A stretch of DNA of 26,381 nucleotides from an uncultured Pseudoflavonifractor sp. (GTDB lineage: Bacteria; Bacillota; Clostridia; Oscillospirales; Oscillospiraceae): positions 1 through 26,381 of the forward strand of contig CANDEE010000024.1 of NCBI GenBank assembly GCA_947383685.1, read 5' to 3'. This document shows, piece by piece, positions 21,530-26,381 of the stretch. A program made the position numbers and the translations under genes. The first letter of the stretch is position 1; each line of letters begins with the position of its first letter. Under the pieces are notes generated by a model, which saw only the letters and a list, made by a program, of their open reading frames with translations, was not told where the DNA came from and searched no databases.

Positions 21530-23533
21530 TTGCGAAAAAAGGGCCTTGCCCACTTGCTGGAGCCCAGTTTTCGGCTCTATTTTCTCTTTCTTGCTACCTT
21601 TGCTCTGGTCACCGCTCTGGCGGGGCAGTATACGCTGGCCTGTGTGGAGGGAATCATCGTTCTGATCCTGCTGGTCCACTTTCGCCGCGGTAACGAGGTG
21701 CGAAAGCGGGAAATTTTAAGTTACATCGACAACATCAGCACCAATATGGACGTAGCCGCCAAGGACACCATGGTCAACGCCCCCCTGCCCATGGTCATTT
21801 TCCAGCCCGACACCGAGGAGGTCATCTGGTCCAATGACCGGTTCCTCCAAATCACTGGGGAGCGGGACCACCTTTTTGACCGGAAGGTCACCGAGGCGGC
21901 CCCCGGTTTTGACCCCCGCTGGCTCATGGAGGGCAAGACCCAGTGCCCCACCGAGGTCCGGCTGGGAGAGCGGCGGTTCTGGGTCTTTGGACACCTGGTC
22001 CGTACCGGCGACAAGGGGGAGCGGAGCTTCCTGGCTACCACCTACTGGGTGGACGTAACCGACTTCTCCTCCCTCCGGGACCAGTACTATTCCTCCCGCC
22101 CGGTGGTGGCCCTGCTGAATCTGGACAACTATGACGAGGTATTCCGGGGCGTCAGCGACAACGTAAAGAGCGCCATGCTCTCCGACATCAACCGGATTTT
22201 GGACGAGTGGACCTCCCCCACCCAGGGACTTTTGTGCCGCTATGACCGGGACCGCTACCTGTTTCTCTTTGAGGAGGAGTTCCTGCCTTCCTTCTTAGAG
22301 CAAAAATTTGACGTACTGGACCTGGTCCGCGGAGTGGTAAATCCCAGCGGTCTGCCCGTTACCCTGTCTATTGGTGCGGGCCGGGACGCCGACAGCTATG
22401 GCGACCTCTTTCAATATGCCTCGCTGGCCCTGGAAATGGCCCTCAGTCGGGGCGGCGACCAGGCGGTGGTGAAGAACCGCTTCAATTTTGAATTCTACGG
22501 CGGCCGCCGGGCCAGCGAAACCGAAAAGCACACCAAGGTAAAGAGCCGGGTGATGGCCAGCGCCCTCTACGAGCTGATAGGCGACGCCTCCCAGGTATTT
22601 GTTATGGGCCACTCCTTCCCCGACATGGACTGCATTGGTCCCGGCGCCGGCATCGTAGCCATGGCCCGGAAGCGGGGCGTGAGCGCCCACATCCTCCGGG
22701 ACCCCAACTCCAACCCCGCCGAGCGGCTGGTGAATGAGCTGGCGGCCCTCCCGGAATACGAGGGGGTGTTTCTCTCCCCCACCGATGCTTTGGTCGCCGC
22801 CGATGCCAGCTCCCTGCTGGTGGTGGTGGATACCAACCGGCCCGAGCAGGTCCTATCCCCCGATCTTTTGGAGGCGGTAAACAAGGTGGCGGTCATTGAC
22901 CACCACCGCCGCGCCGCCAGCTACATCGAGGGGGCGGCCTTGAATTTCCACGAGCCGTACGCCTCCTCCGCCTCGGAGCTGTGTACCGAGCTTCTGCAAT
23001 ACGTATTGGACCCCAAAGACCTGATTCGCCGGGAGGCGGAGGCTCTCATGGCGGGTATTGTACTGGACAGCAAAAACTTTACCATCCGCACCGGCTCCCG
23101 GACCTTTGACGCAGCCGCCTTCCTCCGCCGGGCCGGGGCCGACACCACCGAGGTTCGCCGCTTCTTCAAGTCCGACCTGAAGCTGACCATCTCCCGGTAC
23201 GAAATCATAAAGGAAGCCCAGATGTACCGGAACGGGATCGCGGTATCCGCTCTTTTCCACCCAGTGGACCGTGTCACCGCAGCCCAGGCCGCCGATGAGT
23301 TGCTGACCATTTCGGGCGTCAACGCCTCCTTTGTCCTTTTCCCCGATGACGATGCCGGCCGGGTCATTCTGTCGGCCCGCAGCTCCGGGGATGTCAACGT
23401 CCAGGTCATCACCGAAGCCCTTGGGGGCGGCGGCAACGCCGCCGTGGCCGGGGCCCAGATTCCGGAAAAGACGGTGGACCAGGTGCTGGCGGAGCTTCAA
23501 AACGCCATCGACCACTATTGCGAAAGCCAATAA
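21530..23533 (+). CDS. gdpP: cyclic-di-AMP phosphodiesterase GdpP
   Basis: GdpP is a membrane phosphodiesterase that splits c-di-AMP, a regulator of osmotic balance and wall stress. The start is a TTG at 21530, 8 nt after AAAGGAGG, giving 667 residues, the family norm. Two membrane helices lie at ~14-50, a PAS-like domain at ~85-180 and a degenerate GGDEF domain at ~190-315 ending SRGGDQA. The DHH domain keeps its metal ligands: GHSFPDMD (His361, Asp365, Asp367), Asp434, DHH (457-459) and Asp513. The DHHA1 domain ends in GGGGN (632-636), where the family normally has GGGGH; the codon is AAC. This may alter substrate handling. It leads the gdpP-rplI-dnaB-tilS group. Confidence 0.95.
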   Translation: MRKKGLAHLLEPSFRLYFLFLATFALVTALAGQYTLACVEGIIVLILLVHFRRGNEVRKREILSYIDNISTNMDVAAKDTMVNAPLPMVIFQPDTEEVIWSNDRFLQITGERDHLFDRKVTEAAPGFDPRWLMEGKTQCPTEVRLGERRFWVFGHLVRTGDKGERSFLATTYWVDVTDFSSLRDQYYSSRPVVALLNLDNYDEVFRGVSDNVKSAMLSDINRILDEWTSPTQGLLCRYDRDRYLFLFEEEFLPSFLEQKFDVLDLVRGVVNPSGLPVTLSIGAGRDADSYGDLFQYASLALEMALSRGGDQAVVKNRFNFEFYGGRRASETEKHTKVKSRVMASALYELIGDASQVFVMGHSFPDMDCIGPGAGIVAMARKRGVSAHILRDPNSNPAERLVNELAALPEYEGVFLSPTDALVAADASSLLVVVDTNRPEQVLSPDLLEAVNKVAVIDHHRRAASYIEGAALNFHEPYASSASELCTELLQYVLDPKDLIRREAEALMAGIVLDSKNFTIRTGSRTFDAAAFLRRAGADTTEVRRFFKSDLKLTISRYEIIKEAQMYRNGIAVSALFHPVDRVTAAQAADELLTISGVNASFVLFPDDDAGRVILSARSSGDVNVQVITEALGGGGNAAVAGAQIPEKTVDQVLAELQNAIDHYCESQ

Positions 23534-23568
23534 TCCATTATTTTTCAGATATAAAGGAGTTTGTTACC

Positions 23569-24015
23569 ATGAAAGTCATTCTTTTGCAGGACGTAAAGGG
23601 TCAGGGCAAAAAGGGACAGCTCATTGAGGCCAGCGACGGGTACGCCCGAAACTTTCTTCTGCCCCGGAAGCTGGCTACCGCCGCTACTCCGGAGGCTCTG
23701 AACACCATGAAGCAGCAAGAGAAGGCCCGTCTGGCCCAGGAGGCCGCCGAGCGCGCCGCCGCCCTGGACCTGGCAGAAAAGCTGAAGGGCTGTATGGTAA
23801 AAATCCCTGCCAAGGCCGGGAACGGCGGCAAGCTATTTGGCTCCGTGACCTCCAAGGAGGTCTCCGACGCTTTGAAAGCCCAGTTCAGCTACGACATTGC
23901 CAAGACCAAAATCGTCATGGCGGACCCTATCAAGTCCTTTGGTACTTACCAGCTCAAGTGCAAGCTGGGCTACGAAATTTCCGGCACCATCAATGTGGTA
24001 GTGTGCGAGGAATAA
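23569..24015 (+). CDS. rplI: 50S ribosomal protein L9
   Basis: L9 binds 23S rRNA at the base of the L1 stalk and helps hold the reading frame. The 148 residues are standard length. The N-terminal domain reads MKVILLQDVKGQGKKGQ, then DGYARNFLLPRKLA. A long connecting helix spans about 45-75 (NTMKQQEKARLAQEAAERAAAL), followed by the C-terminal domain with GKLFGSVTSKEV. The start at 23569 has AAAGGAG 9 nt upstream; the frame's upstream extension to 23518 overlaps gdpP and is rejected. The gap from gdpP is 35 nt, and this gene order is conserved in Firmicutes. Confidence 0.98.
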   Translation: MKVILLQDVKGQGKKGQLIEASDGYARNFLLPRKLATAATPEALNTMKQQEKARLAQEAAERAAALDLAEKLKGCMVKIPAKAGNGGKLFGSVTSKEVSDALKAQFSYDIAKTKIVMADPIKSFGTYQLKCKLGYEISGTINVVVCEE

Positions 24016-24072
24016 GACGTCCACCCACAGGGAGGCGCTTTCCCTTTCCGGTAACGATCAGGAGGTGATTTC

Positions 24073-25413
24073 ATGGACGAGCTGATTTCCCGCCAGATGC
24101 CCCATTCCGTGGTGGCGGAGCAGGCGGTGCTTGGCTCCGCCCTCATTGACGAGCGGTGCATCCCCAAAATTATCGAGCGTCTGAAACCGGAGGACTTCTA
24201 CCTCCGTCAGAACCGGGAGCTGTTTGAGACCATCTGCTCCATGTTTAACTACTCTCAGACCATCGACCCCATCACCCTCATGGAAAAAATGAAGCAGGAC
24301 GGGGTCTATAACGAGAACACCACCTATGAGTATATCAAGCAGCTCATGGAGACCACCCCCACCTCTGCCAATGTGGACGAGTACCTCCGCATTGTGGAGG
24401 ACAAGTCCCTGCTCCGGAAGGTAGCCGACACCGCCGGCGGCATCACCGCCATGGTCCAGGAAGGCTCCGCCACCGCCCAACAAACCCTGGAGACCGCTGA
24501 AAAGCGCATCTACGACATCAGCAACGGCCGGAATTCCAGGGGCCTGGAAAAAATCTCCGATGTTCTGGAATCCCTCTACGAACGGCTGACCGAGCTGTCC
24601 GCCAGCGGCTCCGCCGTCCCCGGCCTGGACACTGGCTTTCCCGATGTGGACAACGCCATCGCAGGCCTGAACCAGTCTGACCTGATCCTCCTGGCCGCCC
24701 GGCCCGGCATGGGAAAAACCTCCATGGCTCTGAATATGCTGCTCCACACGGGAAAATTTTCCGGCAAATCCGTGGTCTTTTTCTCCCTGGAAATGAGCCG
24801 GGAGCAGCTTGCCATGCGCCTGGTGGCCAACGAGTCCTTTGTGGAGCTGAAAAAGCTGGTCACAGGGCGGCTAAACCAGGACGACTGGGACAAAATCGCC
24901 GCCGCCGCCGTTTCTCTGAGCCAGACCAAAATCCTGATTGACGACAATCCCATGCTGTCGGTAGCCGATATGAACGCCAAGTGCCGACGGGTGAACGACC
25001 TGGGCCTGGTGGTCATCGACTACCTTCAACTGATGACCTCTGCCGGCGGCAATATGCGCTACGGTGACCGCCAGCAGCTGGTCAGCGAGATTTCCCGCTC
25101 CCTGAAAATCATGGCAAAGGAGCTGCAGGTCCCCGTTCTCTGCCTTTCCCAGCTCTCCCGGGCCAACGAGTCCCGCTCGGACAAGCGGCCCATGCTCTCC
25201 GACCTGCGTGAATCGGGCGCCATCGAGCAGGATGCGGACATCGTCATGTTCCTTTACCGGGACGGGTACTATAACCCGGACACCGAGGACCGGAACCTGG
25301 CCGAGTGCATCATCGCCAAGAACCGCCACGGCGAAACAGGGACTGTGGAGCTGCAATGGCTGCCCGAGTTTACCACCTTTGCCTCTATCGACAGGCGGCA
25401 TGAGGAATACTGA
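24073..25413 (+). CDS. dnaB: replicative DNA helicase DnaB
   Basis: DnaB is the hexameric helicase that unwinds DNA at the replication fork. The 446-residue protein has the N-terminal DnaB domain (PHSVVAEQAVLGSALID at 10-26), a linker at about 155-180 and a RecA-type motor. Walker A is ARPGMGKT (209-216) and Walker B VVIDYLQLM (313-321). The SLSQLSRANESR-type loop (358-368) and the C-terminal QDADIVMFLYRDGYYN are as in the family. AGGAGG lies 7 nt before the ATG. No inserted intein is present. The stop codon is 1 nt from the tilS GTG start. Confidence 0.98.
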   Translation: MDELISRQMPHSVVAEQAVLGSALIDERCIPKIIERLKPEDFYLRQNRELFETICSMFNYSQTIDPITLMEKMKQDGVYNENTTYEYIKQLMETTPTSANVDEYLRIVEDKSLLRKVADTAGGITAMVQEGSATAQQTLETAEKRIYDISNGRNSRGLEKISDVLESLYERLTELSASGSAVPGLDTGFPDVDNAIAGLNQSDLILLAARPGMGKTSMALNMLLHTGKFSGKSVVFFSLEMSREQLAMRLVANESFVELKKLVTGRLNQDDWDKIAAAAVSLSQTKILIDDNPMLSVADMNAKCRRVNDLGLVVIDYLQLMTSAGGNMRYGDRQQLVSEISRSLKIMAKELQVPVLCLSQLSRANESRSDKRPMLSDLRESGAIEQDADIVMFLYRDGYYNPDTEDRNLAECIIAKNRHGETGTVELQWLPEFTTFASIDRRHEEY

Positions 25414-25414
25414 C

Positions 25415-26334
25415 GTGCGCGAGGACCTTCTGCCTCCCGGCTCCCGGGTGCTCTGCGCCGTGTCCGGCGGGGCGGACTCCATGTGCCTGCTCCACCTTCT
25501 CTCCCGGCGGGAGGACCTGGTCCTCACCGCCGCCCACTTCAACCACCAGCTTCGGGGGGAGGGCTCCGACGGGGACGAGGCCTTTGTCCGTGACATCTGC
25601 ACCCGGTGGCATATCCCCCTGACCGTAGGCCGGGGCAATGTAGCGGCCTATGCCAAAGGGGAAGGTCTCTCTATTGAGGAAGCCGCCCGGGTCCTGCGGT
25701 ACGCCTTTTTGGACCAGGCAGCCCGAACAGAGAACTGCGCCCTTATCGCCACTGCCCACAATGCCGACGACAACGCCGAAACCATTCTTCTCCATCTGAT
25801 CCGGGGCACGGGCCTGCAAGGCCTGACAGGTATCCCCCCCAGGCGGGGAAATATTGTCCGTCCTCTGCTGCACCTCACCCGGGAGGAGATTTTGGCCTAT
25901 TTGGACGAGCACGCCATTCCCCACCGGGAGGACCCCTCCAACTCCGATGAATCCTATTCCCGGAACCGTCTCCGCTGCCAGGTCATGCCCGTTTTGCGGG
26001 ACATGAACCCCCGTTTTTCCCAGTCTGCCGCCGCCACCGCCCGGTTTCTCCGGGAGGACAATGACTATTTAAGCGCCCAGGCGGCTAAACTTTCTTCCGA
26101 GGCTCTTGTTTTGGACGGACAGGTAACCCTCCCCGCCCACCTTATCGCCCAGGCCCCCCGCCCCATTGCCATCCGGGCGGTGCGGCAGCTCTGGAGCGCC
26201 CTCACCGGCGGGGACTCAGACTGCTCCGCCGCCCACCTGGAGGCCATTTGGGACCTGTGCCGTAAAACGGACCCCTCCGCCCGGCTCTCCCTGCCCCACG
26301 GGGCAACGGCCCGCCGGGAATATGAGCGGCTCAT
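25415..26334 (+). CDS. tilS: tRNA(Ile)-lysidine synthase, 3'-truncated by contig end
   Basis: TilS adds lysine to C34 of tRNA-Ile (CAU), changing decoding from AUG to AUA. The PP-loop is VSGGADSMCLLHLL (SGGADS at residues 17-22), followed by AAHFNHQLRG, the conserved EEAARVLRYAFL and ATAHNADDNAETILLHLIRGTGLQGLTGIPP. The start chosen is the GTG at 25415, since GAGG (25402-25405) is 9 nt away; an ATG at 25400 that overlaps dnaB is possible but its only purine-rich site is 1 nt from it. About 306 codons are present against a usual ~450. The frame's apparent stop at 26354-26356 lies in adapter-like sequence, so the true C-terminal domain is missing from the assembly. Confidence 0.9.
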
Positions 26335-26381
26335 AGATCGGAAGAGCGTCGTGTAGGGAAAGAGTGTAGTTCAGGGTGTAG
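26335..26381. other. Illumina adapter-like artefact at contig end
   Basis: From 26335 the sequence reads AGATCGGAAGAGCGTCGTGT and continues with the rest of the standard TruSeq universal adapter complement to about 26369. A further 12 bases do not match the adapter as I know it. This is sequencing or assembly residue and not genomic DNA. It creates a false tilS ending of roughly seven residues and a false stop. Confidence 0.93.

Noticed and set aside
25208..25414. Upstream extension of tilS
   Set aside because: The extra ~64 residues are dnaB read in another frame. The PP-loop would be far from the N-terminus, unlike the family.

Overview
The window looks like chromosomal DNA of a high-GC Clostridia member, most likely Oscillospiraceae (Flavonifractor/Lawsonibacter-like). 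This is inferred from protein character: Firmicutes-type Shine-Dalgarno sites, a HrcA/CIRCE-type groESL operon, the gdpP-rplI-dnaB order, and several SLH proteins. No rRNA or tRNA gene and no CRISPR array was seen. The last ~47 bases are Illumina adapter-like sequence, so the window ends at a contig end and not at a biological boundary.

Layout. (1) Bases 1-3960 are a lower-GC accessory segment. It holds a structured noncoding stretch (a candidate promoter-to-terminator ncRNA at ~646-860 and a large hairpin at 864-940), two tandem zinc-ribbon membrane proteins, a 21-bp phased palindromic repeat array, and a divergent pair made of a small conserved-type protein and an XRE regulator with an operator-like inverted repeat. 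(2) 3963-7189 (minus) is rlmB followed by a 751-residue membrane protein that looks like a catalytically dead P1B-type ATPase. (3) 7349-12372 (plus) holds an SLH-containing exported protein, ftsH and cysE. (4) 12442-15489 (minus) holds a transglutaminase-like lipoprotein and groES-groEL under a perfect CIRCE operator. (5) 15656-18843 (minus) is a compact operon: THUMP-domain RNA methyltransferase, WG/SLH exported protein, DagK-type lipid kinase. (6) 19114-19563 is an AT-rich GNAT acetyltransferase beside a ~400-bp AT-rich gap. (7) 19992-21374 (plus) is an NfeD-stomatin pair. (8) 21530 to the end is gdpP-rplI-dnaB-tilS, with tilS cut by the contig end.

Functional themes are membrane and protein quality control (FtsH, GroESL, NfeD/stomatin), rRNA/tRNA modification (RlmB, the RlmL-like enzyme, TilS), c-di-AMP turnover (GdpP), replication (DnaB), translation (L9) and cell-surface proteins with SLH domains.

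The most unusual items are: the degenerate P-type ATPase; a 74-bp dispersed element found both inside the rlmB reading frame and between groES and groEL; the phased 21-bp palindrome array; the candidate ncRNA; an apparent His-to-Asn change in the DHHA1 GGGGH motif of GdpP; and two terminators whose T-tracts also form the -35 box of the next operon. All calls come from reading the sequence, and no database search was run.
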